From Oscillospiraceae bacterium (GTDB lineage: Bacteria; Bacillota; Clostridia; Oscillospirales; Oscillospiraceae): a DNA stretch of 64,000 nucleotides. Below the pieces are notes generated by a model. The model was not told where the DNA came from. It worked only from the letters and a program-made list of their open reading frames with translations, and searched no databases. The stretch covers positions 1-64,000 of the forward strand of contig JAGBBD010000030.1 in assembly GCA_017938625.1 (NCBI GenBank). The letters are read 5' to 3'. The number at the start of each line of letters is the position of its first letter. Position 1 is the first letter of the stretch. Below are positions 9,761-19,240 of the stretch, piece by piece. The position numbers were made by a program, and so were the translations under genes.

Positions 9761-10462
9761 TTATGTCACATAAAATTCCTGCAAATCGTCAAGACGGATG
9801 CAGCCAAGCGGTCTTCCGAAGGCCGCGCCGCAATCCAGCGCAATGTGGCCGTTTTCCTGCAGGATCCTGCCGTCAAACCGGTCATCGATCAAAAAGGTCG
9901 GAGTGTGTCCGGTCACAAGGATGCGGTCAGTGTAGTAGCGCTTGTCATAATCGGGGCGACAAGTCAGAAGATCTCCCTCATTCTGCAGTTCAAGGGGAAT
10001 ATCCTTTTTTTCAAAGGGAATACCGCCGTGGACAAGGATAAACTTTCTGCCTGCCACGGTGAGCTCTTCATAGAGGGAGAACTCATCAAAGAACTCCATG
10101 AGCGAAAGGCGGGTCTCCTGATCCAGCTTTTGAAAAGAAGCAAGGGTCTCGCTGCCGCCATCCATCTGCCAGAGGCTGAGTTCCCGCAAGGTGCCTGCAT
10201 TGAGTGAGGTTTCGATGTTTTCTTCCGACACATCCACACAAAGGCGAGCCAGCATATGCGCTGCCATCATATCGTGATTGCCCAGAATGGGATAGATGTT
10301 GGGGCGCAGCGTCATATCATAGAGGATCTGAGCAGAGCCGCTGCCGCGGTCGACAATGTCACCAAGGACAAAAAGCATATCGTCATCGGAAAAGCCGATC
10401 TTCTCCAGCATTGCCACATACTTTACGTACTGGCCGTGCAGATCTGACATGGCATAGATCAT
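9761..10462 (-). CDS. PPP-type metallophosphoesterase (Ser/Thr phosphatase-like)
   Basis: 233 residues carrying the calcineurin-like signature in order: SDLHGQY near the N-terminus, GDIVDRG (~33-39), GNHD (~61), LVHGG (~146) and a TGHTP motif, which supply the two-metal centre. This set resembles the bacterial PrpE/PphA-like protein phosphatases. Start ATG at 10462 follows a GGGGG-type ribosome site. The gene lies between two polysaccharide-related units but has its own promoter, so no functional link to them is shown. Substrate could be a phosphoprotein or a small phosphoester. Confidence 0.85.
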   Translation of the reverse strand: MIYAMSDLHGQYVKYVAMLEKIGFSDDDMLFVLGDIVDRGSGSAQILYDMTLRPNIYPILGNHDMMAAHMLARLCVDVSEENIETSLNAGTLRELSLWQMDGGSETLASFQKLDQETRLSLMEFFDEFSLYEELTVAGRKFILVHGGIPFEKKDIPLELQNEGDLLTCRPDYDKRYYTDRILVTGHTPTFLIDDRFDGRILQENGHIALDCGAAFGRPLGCIRLDDLQEFYVT

Positions 10463-10485
10463 GTGTCATTCCCCCTTTTCTTATA

Positions 10486-10514
10486 ATTATACCACAAAAC
10501 GAAATGCACTGCAA
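10486..10514 (-). promoter_or_regulatory. Sigma-A promoter of the phosphatase gene
   Basis: TTGCAG (10514-10509), 17-bp spacer, consensus TATAAT (10491-10486). Confidence 0.7.
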
Positions 10515-10525
10515 AAAGGGGGAGG

Positions 10526-10563
10526 CAAAACGCGCGTGCATGAAACCATGCACGCGCGTTTTG
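10526..10563. terminator. Terminator after the second giant gene
   Basis: Perfect 17-bp arms 10526-10542 and 10547-10563 with an AAAC loop, just past the stop of the 1,619-residue gene. A T-run follows on the plus strand; on the minus strand the tail is TTTTG followed by CCTCCCCC, so strength in that direction is uncertain. Confidence 0.65.
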
Positions 10564-10587
10564 TTCTTCTTCCTTTGCCTGATTGGG

Positions 10588-13500
10588 TCATTTACCTACG
10601 CCCAGCACCTTACACGGACGCAGAGCATAGAAGTATTCCCAATTGATTCCGGAGACAGGATCGGACATAAGGAAATCGTTAAAGGTAAAGCTGCCGATCT
10701 GTGCATCCATGGTCACTTTCACTTCTGTGCCTGTGGAAGAAATGGAATTGGTAAACTCCGCATCCTCCAGAATGCCGGTCCCGGCATTGAAACACAGCCT
10801 GCCGCGGTAGCTGGTGGTGGCAGGCACATTGGTATAACTGCCGTAATAGGTGTTGCCGAAGAGGAACACATCCTGCCCATCGATCTCACCCTGATAGACC
10901 ACAGTCCACAAAAGCGCCGTGAAGCTGGCAGTGTTTTCACCGAGCACGATCACATCACCGGGCTGCAGGTCATCCATGTTCATGGAGGCTGCGGCATTGG
11001 TCAATCGGTCACCGTCTGCATCCACCAGCCAGGAGCCGCCATAGAAGTTATCCACGATCATATTGGCTGTCTCACGAACCGCACCGTCTACAACGATGTA
11101 GCCGTTGGCATAAGTTCTCAAAACATACTCACGGTCATTGGCACCATAGACAGAGCCGTTGCTGTCAAGGCGGCAGAAAGGCTGTGACAGAGCAGCTGCC
11201 GCAGTGAGACTGCCGTTGTAGGTCTCCACAAAACCATCGATGCCAAGAGCTTCGTAGATGGTATCGGCAAAGTGAAGGGGCCTCTGACGGCTGTTGGCAC
11301 CGGCTGCCATAGAGCCGTTATAATAGGTCAATGCCTGCAGAGTCTTGATCTGAGCTGCGGTCAGACCTGCAAATTCTGTCTTGGTCGTGCCGCAGACCTC
11401 ACAGGTAAAGAGTTTCTTGGAGCCATCGCCTTCATCGGTCACACCATCATCCCACACATGGGCAGAGGTCTTGCTTTCACCGCAGTCGGAACAGGTGGCT
11501 GTATGCGTACCGTTGCCGTTATCTTCGGCATCGTCTGCCCAGTTGTGCTCTGTGGTCTTTTCCAGCACCTTGGTCTTGGTGGCGCCGCAGCCGTCGTCCA
11601 AACAGGTATAGAGCATTTCGCCCTCGCTGCCGCAGGTGGGCTCCACACTTACCACACCTTCATCCCATGTATGGGCAGCCTTCAGATCTGCCGCCTGAGA
11701 AGGACGAAGGGCAAAGAACAGATCATTGGAAGCCAGGAAGGACTTCCACAGCTGCAGCTTGGCTGCCGTGCCGCGGAGGATCGAATACGTGCCGTCTGCA
11801 TTGCAGATCAGCAGCGTATCGTTACCTGCATAGACCGCCACCTGCGCAGAGGTGACCGCGCCTGCGGAGGTATCGGCGTTGACGATGATATCACCGGACT
11901 CAAGGTATGCAAGGCGGAACTCGGAGATGGTGCTGCCAATGGCATCGGAGCCTGTGAAGAAGCGGTAGCCGCCGTAGTAGGTGTTGATGATCATATCCCT
12001 GATGGCAAGATACTCTTCTTCCACATCCTCACGCAGCATAAATACATCCACATTTGCCTTGCCGGTAAGGTATCTGGGGCTTCTGATCTCGCCCAGAGTG
12101 TTCGTCCAGACAAAGAGAGCATCCACGATCTCAGACACAGTGGGCAGGGTCAGCGCAGTTTCAGCCGCTTCGTAGAGCTTCTCTGCGAAGGTCAGATCCG
12201 TGCCGAAGGCCCAATCGGTGGTATCGCCTGCTGCCATATCCAGCAGAGTGGTTTCGGCAAACTCATTGAGCTTAACACCGCCTACGCAGTTTTCGATCCG
12301 GTTGGAGGGAATATTGGCAACATAGCCGCCGTCGTTGACAATGCTGTCGCCAATGCTGCCTGTAACAATGACAGAGTATGCAGGTGTCACAGACTTGCCT
12401 GCCTTAATGGACAGAGTCCATGTGATGGTATTGGTCTTGGCATCATAGACGCCGCCCTCGGTGATGCTGTCTTCCACAAGGTTCGTTCCCTCGGGAACAG
12501 TCTCGATGACGATCAGATCTTCATAATCAACACCTGCATAGGAGCGGTCTGCCACCTGCTTGGCTGCCAGATACTTGCTGTCGGAAGACAGGTTGGAGAT
12601 CTTGACGCTATAGGTCAGTTCCTGCCCCACCGATGCGGTACCGAAGGGGGTGATATCCACAGTACGGTCAATTTCCATACCGGGGTACTCCAGACGGCTG
12701 ACAGTATCGGCAGGCATAACGAAGTTGGGATCTCTGACAATGTCATTGCCAAGGTTTCCATCGGTGTCCTTTGCCACAAGGAACTCTGTGGGACGGAAGA
12801 CGATCAGTCTGCCGGACTTGGCACGAGTCTCCAGCCAGCTGGTATCGGTGCAGCTCAAGGGAGATACACCGTTGACAGAGCCGGAGTCCTCATGGTTGAG
12901 GGTGTTGTCGGAGGGCTGATACTTGGTGCCGTTACAGTGGAGCACCTTGCCGTTGCCGGCATAGATCAGAGCATGGCCCTTGTCCACCAGCACATCACCG
13001 GGACGGAGCATGGTCTGCCAGTTGAGGAAGTATTCAAAGACTTCTTCCTTGGTATCCACAAAATGAGGAGAATCGGGAACGCCGTACTGCTTTTCAAGGT
13101 CGGTAAATGCCAGAGTCTGCCAGCGGACCACAGTGGAATCGATATCCTCTTCATCGGAGTGGACATACTGGTTTTCCGCCTGATTCCACAAATCGGTCGT
13201 GACGGCTTCCAGAGAACTCTTGCCGCCCAGCAAATTGTGGTGCAGCGCTTCCTCATAGACCTTCCAGACATAGTCGGAACACACGGAGTTGATCTCCGTA
13301 TGAGAAGTGCCGTATTCCGGCGCTGCGCCTTCGGTCACAAGGTACTTGCCGCTGTAGTATTTGCCCATGGCATCCAGCTCCATGGAGTCATACTGGATCT
13401 TATCCTTTTTCAGCAGATAATCCCAGGAAAGCTCCTCGATGGCAAGTTCCAGATCGGCACGGGTATAGAGCACAGTTCCTGCAGGGATGGTTTCTGTTTT

Positions 13501-15447
13501 CGTCTCGCCGCAGTCTGCGTCAAGGCAGGTATAGAGCACTTCACCTTCTTCCGTATCGGTGGCAGCTCTGGTCAACTCACCTGCGTTCCAGGTGTGTTCG
13601 GACACTTCTTCGGTCTTGACCGCGTTACAGACGGTGCAGGTATAGGTGATCTCGCTCTCGCTTTCCACACCGCCGTCCCACTTGTGGGCTTCGCTTTCCG
13701 TATTGCCGCAGGAGGTGCAGGTATGGATATGGTCATCGCCGCTCTCTGTCCATGCGCCGTAGGCATGGGAGGTCTTGGCGACAGGCTCTTCTTTGTGTTC
13801 GCCGCAGGAAAGGCAGGTGTAGGTCTTGACGCCCTCAGCCTCACAGGTCGGTGCGGTAGTCACAACGCCCTCATCCCAGTTGTGGCTCACTTCCACATAG
13901 CTGTGGCAGGCAGCGAAGTCCGCGGAAACAAAGCTGCCGTTTGAGCCTGCGGTAATGACCGTCGAAGGCTCAATGGCAAGATGGGCAAGCCCCTCTGCGC
14001 CATCCTTGACGCGGAAGACGACTTTCATGATATCGCCACCCTGTGTGGTGTTCTGCCCTGCCATGAGCATGGCACGAACTCTGGCCTCATTGGCATAGTG
14101 CTTGGTCAGCACATCCAGAGAGAGGTCGCTGTCAGCAGAAACAAATTCCAGTTTCCCGGCATCGTACACAAGGCTCACATCAAAGCCCGTGAGCTTGACC
14201 GTGCCGCCAAGGGCAACGGTTGCGATCAGAAGCTTTGCTTCTTCGTCAAACTGCGGATCGATGGTAAAGAGGTTTGCGGCATTGTTTGCCGCATAGGTGG
14301 CTTTTACAGTCACGTTGGAGGTAACATTTTCCCAATTGCCGCTCCAGCCGGTAAAACAATAGCCATCTCTGGAAGGCTCGGCAGGAACTGCGGCGCCGCT
14401 TCCCTTCTGCACGTTTTGTACGCTCAGAATGGTACCGTCATGATCCACAAAGGTGACCTTACAGGTGCCGTCTATGGCAATGCCGTTCTTCTCTGCCAGA
14501 TAGAGATAGGCAGAGTTTGCAAACTTCATAATGGCGCTGTTCAGGTCGGATGCAGCCGCTCTTGCGATGTAGCTTTCCACACAGTCCGCACCGGTGCCGT
14601 GGATAGTGCCGTCTGCCTTGTAGACCGTCACGGTGACAAGGCTTTTGGCATCTGCCAGAACAAGGCTGTCCACCGGGACTTTATAGATCGTGCCGGAATA
14701 GTGACCAAACTGCATACCGGGAACGGTAACAGTCTGCAGCTGACCAAGGAAATCCGTATAGGACACCTCGGCGTACATATCCGTGGTCACATTCTTGAAG
14801 AACAAGTTCAGTTCAATTCTGTTTTCCAGCGCCAGATTGGAACCTTGATAGTTTTCGCCCTTGATGCGCAAATCGGTACACTCCACAGGCTCGGAAGCCA
14901 GTGCCTGCTGTTCTTCTGTCAGAAGGCTGTTGGCAAGATCTCCTGTGTTGTAACCAAAGTTCTTCTGGGCTTCGGCACCGTAGTTCAGCATATCCACCAC
15001 CAAGGTCTTCATCAGATCCGTGGAGGATGCGGCAACCAGAGCCTTGGCGCTGTAGGCACGGGCAGAGGTGATGTACTCATTGTTGTAGACCGTTCCTTCT
15101 TCATCTACGATCTCCAGCTTCAGTTCATCTGCCAGTTCCATGGCTCGGACAGGAATGTTCACCTTATACAGAGAGGAATTGAAGGATTCCCAATCTGCCT
15201 GCGGCACGTTGGTGGTCGCCACTGTAGCGCCATCGCTGGATTGGGTGATCACTGCCGTATAGGTTTTACCTGCAGGCAAGCTCTTGGTGAACATGAAATT
15301 CAGGGACAATTCATTGCCCAAATTCATGTTTGTACCGGCAACTGTGAATTTTTCTGTTACTTCTGCCGCAAAAACAGGAGATGCAAAGCTCATGCACATT
15401 GCAGCCACCAGAAGCAGCGACAGAAGACTCTTCCATGTACGTTTCAT
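10588..15447 (-). CDS. Giant secreted mosaic protein: NlpC/P60-like, cohesin-like, InlB and DUF11-type modules
   Basis: 1,619 residues from ATG 15447 (MKRTWKSLL, AGAGGT ribosome site); the frame extends upstream to 15540 but without signal-peptide logic. Order: signal peptide (1-28); two tandem copies of a module opening AGTNMNLGNEL (~35-310); InlB-type repeat (~325-389); cohesin-like domain (~390-522); CxxC-rich Ig-like segments; an NlpC/P60-like domain with candidate Cys723 and His825; a DUF11-like domain (~930-1040); two further NlpC-like modules lacking those residues; more CxxC segments. No LPxTG or S-layer anchor was seen. A role in cell-wall cleavage or surface assembly is inferred. 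It is divergent from an AraC gene, and the opening module is shared with the lyase. Confidence 0.75.
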   Translation of the reverse strand: MKRTWKSLLSLLLVAAMCMSFASPVFAAEVTEKFTVAGTNMNLGNELSLNFMFTKSLPAGKTYTAVITQSSDGATVATTNVPQADWESFNSSLYKVNIPVRAMELADELKLEIVDEEGTVYNNEYITSARAYSAKALVAASSTDLMKTLVVDMLNYGAEAQKNFGYNTGDLANSLLTEEQQALASEPVECTDLRIKGENYQGSNLALENRIELNLFFKNVTTDMYAEVSYTDFLGQLQTVTVPGMQFGHYSGTIYKVPVDSLVLADAKSLVTVTVYKADGTIHGTGADCVESYIARAAASDLNSAIMKFANSAYLYLAEKNGIAIDGTCKVTFVDHDGTILSVQNVQKGSGAAVPAEPSRDGYCFTGWSGNWENVTSNVTVKATYAANNAANLFTIDPQFDEEAKLLIATVALGGTVKLTGFDVSLVYDAGKLEFVSADSDLSLDVLTKHYANEARVRAMLMAGQNTTQGGDIMKVVFRVKDGAEGLAHLAIEPSTVITAGSNGSFVSADFAACHSYVEVSHNWDEGVVTTAPTCEAEGVKTYTCLSCGEHKEEPVAKTSHAYGAWTESGDDHIHTCTSCGNTESEAHKWDGGVESESEITYTCTVCNAVKTEEVSEHTWNAGELTRAATDTEEGEVLYTCLDADCGETKTETIPAGTVLYTRADLELAIEELSWDYLLKKDKIQYDSMELDAMGKYYSGKYLVTEGAAPEYGTSHTEINSVCSDYVWKVYEEALHHNLLGGKSSLEAVTTDLWNQAENQYVHSDEEDIDSTVVRWQTLAFTDLEKQYGVPDSPHFVDTKEEVFEYFLNWQTMLRPGDVLVDKGHALIYAGNGKVLHCNGTKYQPSDNTLNHEDSGSVNGVSPLSCTDTSWLETRAKSGRLIVFRPTEFLVAKDTDGNLGNDIVRDPNFVMPADTVSRLEYPGMEIDRTVDITPFGTASVGQELTYSVKISNLSSDSKYLAAKQVADRSYAGVDYEDLIVIETVPEGTNLVEDSITEGGVYDAKTNTITWTLSIKAGKSVTPAYSVIVTGSIGDSIVNDGGYVANIPSNRIENCVGGVKLNEFAETTLLDMAAGDTTDWAFGTDLTFAEKLYEAAETALTLPTVSEIVDALFVWTNTLGEIRSPRYLTGKANVDVFMLREDVEEEYLAIRDMIINTYYGGYRFFTGSDAIGSTISEFRLAYLESGDIIVNADTSAGAVTSAQVAVYAGNDTLLICNADGTYSILRGTAAKLQLWKSFLASNDLFFALRPSQAADLKAAHTWDEGVVSVEPTCGSEGEMLYTCLDDGCGATKTKVLEKTTEHNWADDAEDNGNGTHTATCSDCGESKTSAHVWDDGVTDEGDGSKKLFTCEVCGTTKTEFAGLTAAQIKTLQALTYYNGSMAAGANSRQRPLHFADTIYEALGIDGFVETYNGSLTAAAALSQPFCRLDSNGSVYGANDREYVLRTYANGYIVVDGAVRETANMIVDNFYGGSWLVDADGDRLTNAAASMNMDDLQPGDVIVLGENTASFTALLWTVVYQGEIDGQDVFLFGNTYYGSYTNVPATTSYRGRLCFNAGTGILEDAEFTNSISSTGTEVKVTMDAQIGSFTFNDFLMSDPVSGINWEYFYALRPCKVLGVGK

Positions 15448-15489
15448 GCTATTACCTCTTTCCGCGCAAATTTCGATCTTCCTGTCTGT

Positions 15490-15518
15490 ATCATACAGGA
15501 GAATTTTTCTTTTTTCCA
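15490..15518 (-). promoter_or_regulatory. Promoter of the second giant gene
   Basis: -35 TGGAAA (15518-15513) and -10 TATGAT (15495-15490), 17-bp spacer: the same elements as the lyase promoter, including the preceding CAA. Confidence 0.55.
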
Positions 15519-15548
15519 TTGCACAACTTGACGTGCTCATGGTACAAT
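15519..15548 (+). promoter_or_regulatory. Promoter of the second AraC regulator
   Basis: TTGCAC (15519-15524), 18-bp spacer, TACAAT (15543-15548). It abuts the divergent -35 exactly as at 8877. Confidence 0.55.
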
Positions 15549-15572
15549 ATGATTAGTTTTGGAGGTGGGATG

Positions 15573-16391
15573 ATGGCTCTGAATTATCAGATCTTGCTGA
15601 AGCAAAACCTGCAGGATCTCAATCCACTTTTTATCGGAGAAGCGGAATGTCCGGCAGGTCTTCTGGAGCTTGCTGATGCCAGAAGCTGCTCTGTTCTGTA
15701 TTATCTTCGTGACGGACGCGGCAGTGTTCGCATCAAAGGTGTGACTTATCCTGTCCAGAAGGGTGAGTTCTTCCTTGTTCCCGTTGGTGAGCTGGCCGAG
15801 ATCACGGCCGCGGAGGATTCCTCCTGGACGTTCCAGTGGATCGGCTTCAATGGAACGCTGGCTTATGATTTCCTGCAGCTTCCTCCTGTCTTTTCTCTGC
15901 CGAAAGAAATCACGGCCCAGCTGTATGATCTGCGAAAACCCTATCAGAACATCGGTACCAGAGTCGCAAGTGATCTGCTTCTGATACACTCCGTGCTGTC
16001 AAAGCCAAAGCCAGACCGGACCAATCATGTGCAGCGCGTGATAGACCACATTTTGTCCAGCTATATGTTCAAGATCTCCGTGACGGAGCTTGCCGATGAA
16101 ATGGGCATCCATGCCTGTCATCTGTCGCGTCAGTTTACAAAAAAGATGGGCTGCAGCATCCAGAAATATCTGCTCACCGTGCGCGTCGCCAATGCGAAAA
16201 ACTATCTCAATCAAGGGTACTCCGTGAAAGAAACTGCACTGCTTTGCGGCTTTGGCGATACCAGCAATTTTTCAAAGCTGTTCAAAAAAGAAACAGGACT
16301 TGCCCCCACTCCATGGAAAGAGAATATCAAACTGCCGGAGGATGTGCGACAGATGCTTTCTCTGACGGAAACCGGGCTTCAATATGAATAA
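15573..16391 (+). CDS. AraC family transcriptional regulator
   Basis: 272 residues from ATG 15573, chosen because GGAGGT at 15561 gives normal spacing; ATG 15570 is the alternative, and the upstream extension has no ribosome site. Cupin-type domain (about 20-115; LQDLNPLFIG opening) then double HTH (about 170-265). It is a paralogue of the regulators at 8935 and 31136 and divergent from the 1,619-residue secreted protein, its likely target. A strong hairpin follows the stop. Confidence 0.9.
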   Translation: MALNYQILLKQNLQDLNPLFIGEAECPAGLLELADARSCSVLYYLRDGRGSVRIKGVTYPVQKGEFFLVPVGELAEITAAEDSSWTFQWIGFNGTLAYDFLQLPPVFSLPKEITAQLYDLRKPYQNIGTRVASDLLLIHSVLSKPKPDRTNHVQRVIDHILSSYMFKISVTELADEMGIHACHLSRQFTKKMGCSIQKYLLTVRVANAKNYLNQGYSVKETALLCGFGDTSNFSKLFKKETGLAPTPWKENIKLPEDVRQMLSLTETGLQYE

Positions 16392-16420
16392 ACGGCAGAG
16401 GCAACACCTCTGCCGTTTTT
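16390..16420 (+). terminator. Rho-independent terminator after AraC
   Basis: Arms 16390-16401 and 16407-16418 (AAACGGCAGAGG and its complement), followed by TTTT. Confidence 0.85.
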
Positions 16421-16442
16421 CCTCTTGTAAAAGGATCTTTGC

Positions 16443-16471
16443 GTGACATTTTTTTGCATATCTGCTATCAT
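16443..16471 (+). promoter_or_regulatory. Sigma-A promoter of the XRE gene
   Basis: GTGACA (16443-16448), 17-bp spacer, TATCAT (16466-16471). Confidence 0.6.
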
Positions 16472-16489
16472 CCAACCGAGGTGATCTCC

Positions 16490-17146
16490 ATGCGTGACAT
16501 TGGAAAAAATATCAAAGCCCTTCGTGAGGCAAAAAATCTGACACAGGAAGAGTTTGCGCAGCTGTTGTTTGTGACCCGGCAGACGGTGTCCAATTACGAA
16601 ACCGGCAAGACACGGCCGGATGTGGACATGATCCTGAAGATCGCGCAGGTGCTGGACACAGATGCCAACACGGTCTTTTACGGCACACCTGTACCGGAGG
16701 AGAAAATACTTGCCCGCCGCAAGCTGGTGATCGGTACTATCCTGTTGGGCATCCTTTTTGCAGGGTTTGTGCTGCTTTTGCCCGTAGAGATAAGACTGCA
16801 GCAAAGATATATCTTAACGCTGAGTCTGTTTCTTCACGGACTGCTCTCCCCTGTCATGGCCCTTTTGTTTGGCTGGCTTCTGCTGCAGGGTCTGTCTTTG
16901 GTTTTAAAATTTAAAAGACTGCAAAAACCTTGGGCTAAGTATATCCGCTATGCAATCATGGCAGCGCTTTGTGTTTTGCTTGTTTTCACGCTTTTTGTGC
17001 TGCTCCCGTCAGTGGCAGGTCTGAATGTTTCAGGGATTCCCCTGTGGCTGTCATCCTGCTGTTACGGTGTTTTGATCTTAAATACCAAGGCCACAGCAAG
17101 CTATGTTCTGCTCGGCGCAGCCCTTTGGATCTTCGGGGCTGACTGA
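16490..17146 (+). CDS. XRE-family regulator with membrane domain
   Basis: 218 residues from ATG 16490 (GAGGTG site 6 bp upstream). Residues 1-62 form a Cro/CI helix-turn-helix (LTQEEFAQLL, TRQTVSNYETG). The rest is hydrophobic, with about four membrane segments between 80 and 215. This membrane-tethered XRE arrangement is common in Clostridia; it may sense an envelope signal. An ECF sigma gene follows in the same direction, but the two need not be one operon. Targets unknown. Confidence 0.8.
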   Translation: MRDIGKNIKALREAKNLTQEEFAQLLFVTRQTVSNYETGKTRPDVDMILKIAQVLDTDANTVFYGTPVPEEKILARRKLVIGTILLGILFAGFVLLLPVEIRLQQRYILTLSLFLHGLLSPVMALLFGWLLLQGLSLVLKFKRLQKPWAKYIRYAIMAALCVLLVFTLFVLLPSVAGLNVSGIPLWLSSCCYGVLILNTKATASYVLLGAALWIFGAD

Positions 17147-17222
17147 AGTCAGATCATTTATTTCCTCTGCGGTAAAACCTTTTCTCCAAAATCCCGTCTT
17201 TTGTTACAAAGGAGGAGATCGT

Positions 17223-17783
17223 ATGGATGACAACGCCATTGTAGCGTTATATTGGGCCCGATCTGAGGACGCCATAGAAGAGACAAATAAAAAATACGGT
17301 ACTTACTGCTGGCAGGTGTCTTACAACATTCTGCGCAACGGGCACGATGCCGACGAGTGCGTCAATGATACCTGGCTGCGGGCGTGGAACGCTCTGCCGC
17401 CCCAGAGGCCATCAAGATTGCAGGCTTTTCTGGCGAAGATCACGCGAAATCTAAGTTTGGATCGCTGGGAGCAGTCTCACACCCAAAAGCGCGGAGGCGG
17501 GCAGACAGCCATTCTTTTGTCAGAGCTGTCCGACTGCATTCCTTCTTCCAGCTCCATTGACCAGACTCTGAGCGATCAGGCTTTGTCTGAAACGATCTGC
17601 CGCTGGCTGAGGGATCAGCCGCAAAAAAGCCGAGTGGCTTTTATTCGCCGATACTGGTACGCAGATTCTGTTCATCAGGTAGCCAAGCGAATCGGACTTA
17701 CCGAAAGCGGAACAAAATCTCTGCTTCACCGCCTGCGGCGCAACCTGAAAGACTATTTGGAACAGGAGGGTATCGTCTTATGA
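17223..17783 (+). CDS. ECF-type RNA polymerase sigma factor
   Basis: 186 residues from ATG 17223 (AAAGGAGG site). Region 2 is visible at about 20-85 (DADECVNDTWLRAWN) and region 4 at about 125-180 (HQVAKRIGLTESGTKSLLHRLRR). The stop overlaps the start of the next gene as ATGA, so the two are translationally coupled, the usual arrangement of an ECF sigma factor and its anti-sigma partner. The regulon cannot be read here; the VanZ-like gene downstream suggests an envelope stress or antibiotic response. Confidence 0.85.
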   Translation: MDDNAIVALYWARSEDAIEETNKKYGTYCWQVSYNILRNGHDADECVNDTWLRAWNALPPQRPSRLQAFLAKITRNLSLDRWEQSHTQKRGGGQTAILLSELSDCIPSSSSIDQTLSDQALSETICRWLRDQPQKSRVAFIRRYWYADSVHQVAKRIGLTESGTKSLLHRLRRNLKDYLEQEGIVL

Positions 17784-19240
17784 AAAATCGCAGACTCTTT
17801 CGCTGCATGGGACAGATCGATGAGGATCTGATCATGGAAGCAGAACTTATTCGCTTCAAGCCCCGAAAGCGGAGTATTCTTTTTCACGCTGCAGCCTGTC
17901 TTGTCCTCGCAGGATGCCTCGGGCTGATCATTGCAGTGCCCAGGATTCTATCCCCTCTCCGGACAGAAACGCCGCTCACCGATCAGGTTGAGACCGATGT
18001 GGAAGAGGCAGCGCCCTCCTATTTTTCTTTCGGTGGATTGTCTTTGAATATGACGCAGGAACAAGTATGCACACTTTTGGGAGAGCCGGAATACATTTCA
18101 GAAGAACAAAGTCCCCGCTGGTTTTATCCCACGCTCACCGTCCAATTCCACGCCTCTGACTTAAAGGTCTGTCGAATCTGGCTTTTAAAGGGCTGTGAAC
18201 TGACCATGCTGAATGGTATTGGAGTCGGAAGCTCAGAGGAACATCTGAAAAAAGCCTATCCCGATTTACCAGTAATGCAGCAATACTATAAAGCGCCCTA
18301 TGTCGAAGATGCCTATTTGGAGGGTACCGGAGATTATAGGGAAGACATGGAAGACACCCAGCATCAGATAAACACTCCCGATCTGTCTATTCGTTTTGGC
18401 GTTTCCAAAGGCGAGATAGAATATATTTCCCTCACCCGCCACACAGCCTCCGAGCCGAACATGAACGAAGATGCCAATGTTGATGATCGATGTACATTCT
18501 CTTTTGGCGGCGTGTCGTTGGATATGACACAAGAGCAGGTTCAAGAGCTTTTGGGATCACCCACGGAAATTACAGATGAAGAAAGTCCTCGCTGGTTTTA
18601 TCCCACACATGTTATCCGTTTCCATGCTTTTGACAAAACCGTTTCTTCTATCGGGATCCTCACAGGATGTCAGCTAAAAATGGAAAACGGGATCGGCCTT
18701 GGGAGCACAGACGAAGACGTTCTAAACGCTTATCCAGATGCATATGTCAATTCAAACTATGATGAACACACTGCCAACACTGCTTATGAATTATTCCATG
18801 ATGACCTGTTTTTATTGATCGGCACCGCGGACGGTAAGGTCGTTTATATCAGCCTGACCTGCCACAAGGATCCTATGCTGGAGGCGTTGACATCGGACAC
18901 GATCAAAGTTTACACACCTGTTGATGCGGGAAAACCATGGAATTGCGTGACCTTAACAGGGAAAGCGGCAAAGCTGGTCTGCACAGCTATGACCATTTCA
19001 GAGCCGGAAGCCCCCACAGGCGAAAAAACAGGCTTGATCCAATGGCTTGACTTTGGAAACGGAACAGCCGCTGAGCTGTATGGCAACGATCACGCAGCGA
19101 TCTTTTCCTATTCCGGCAGTACATTTGATCCCTCCCGTACCGATGGTCTTATCTGGCGGTTGTCCGGCTGCTTCTATGATCTTGATGACTATGTCGCTCA
19201 GGCCATAGCATCCGTTACAGGGCAGACAGAAAGCGAGTGA
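17780..19240 (+). CDS. Probable membrane-anchored anti-sigma factor with duplicated outer domain
   Basis: 486 residues. The cytoplasmic N-terminus (IDEDLIMEAE) resembles short anti-sigma segments encoded after clostridial ECF sigma genes, followed by one membrane helix (~33-55). Outside are two homologous ~130-residue domains opening FSFGGLSLNMTQEQV and FSFGGVSLDMTQEQV, each with PRWFYPT and NGIGxGS motifs; the pattern recalls SmpA/BLIP-like folds. A C-terminal region of ~120 residues is unassigned. The start overlaps the sigma stop and the end overlaps the VanZ-like gene. The anti-sigma role is inferred from context. Confidence 0.6.
   Translation: MKNRRLFRCMGQIDEDLIMEAELIRFKPRKRSILFHAAACLVLAGCLGLIIAVPRILSPLRTETPLTDQVETDVEEAAPSYFSFGGLSLNMTQEQVCTLLGEPEYISEEQSPRWFYPTLTVQFHASDLKVCRIWLLKGCELTMLNGIGVGSSEEHLKKAYPDLPVMQQYYKAPYVEDAYLEGTGDYREDMEDTQHQINTPDLSIRFGVSKGEIEYISLTRHTASEPNMNEDANVDDRCTFSFGGVSLDMTQEQVQELLGSPTEITDEESPRWFYPTHVIRFHAFDKTVSSIGILTGCQLKMENGIGLGSTDEDVLNAYPDAYVNSNYDEHTANTAYELFHDDLFLLIGTADGKVVYISLTCHKDPMLEALTSDTIKVYTPVDAGKPWNCVTLTGKAAKLVCTAMTISEPEAPTGEKTGLIQWLDFGNGTAAELYGNDHAAIFSYSGSTFDPSRTDGLIWRLSGCFYDLDDYVAQAIASVTGQTESE

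Noticed and set aside
11272..15531. Plus-strand open frames of 890 and 516 codons
   Set aside because: Antisense shadows of the 1,619-residue protein gene; low-complexity composition, no motifs.
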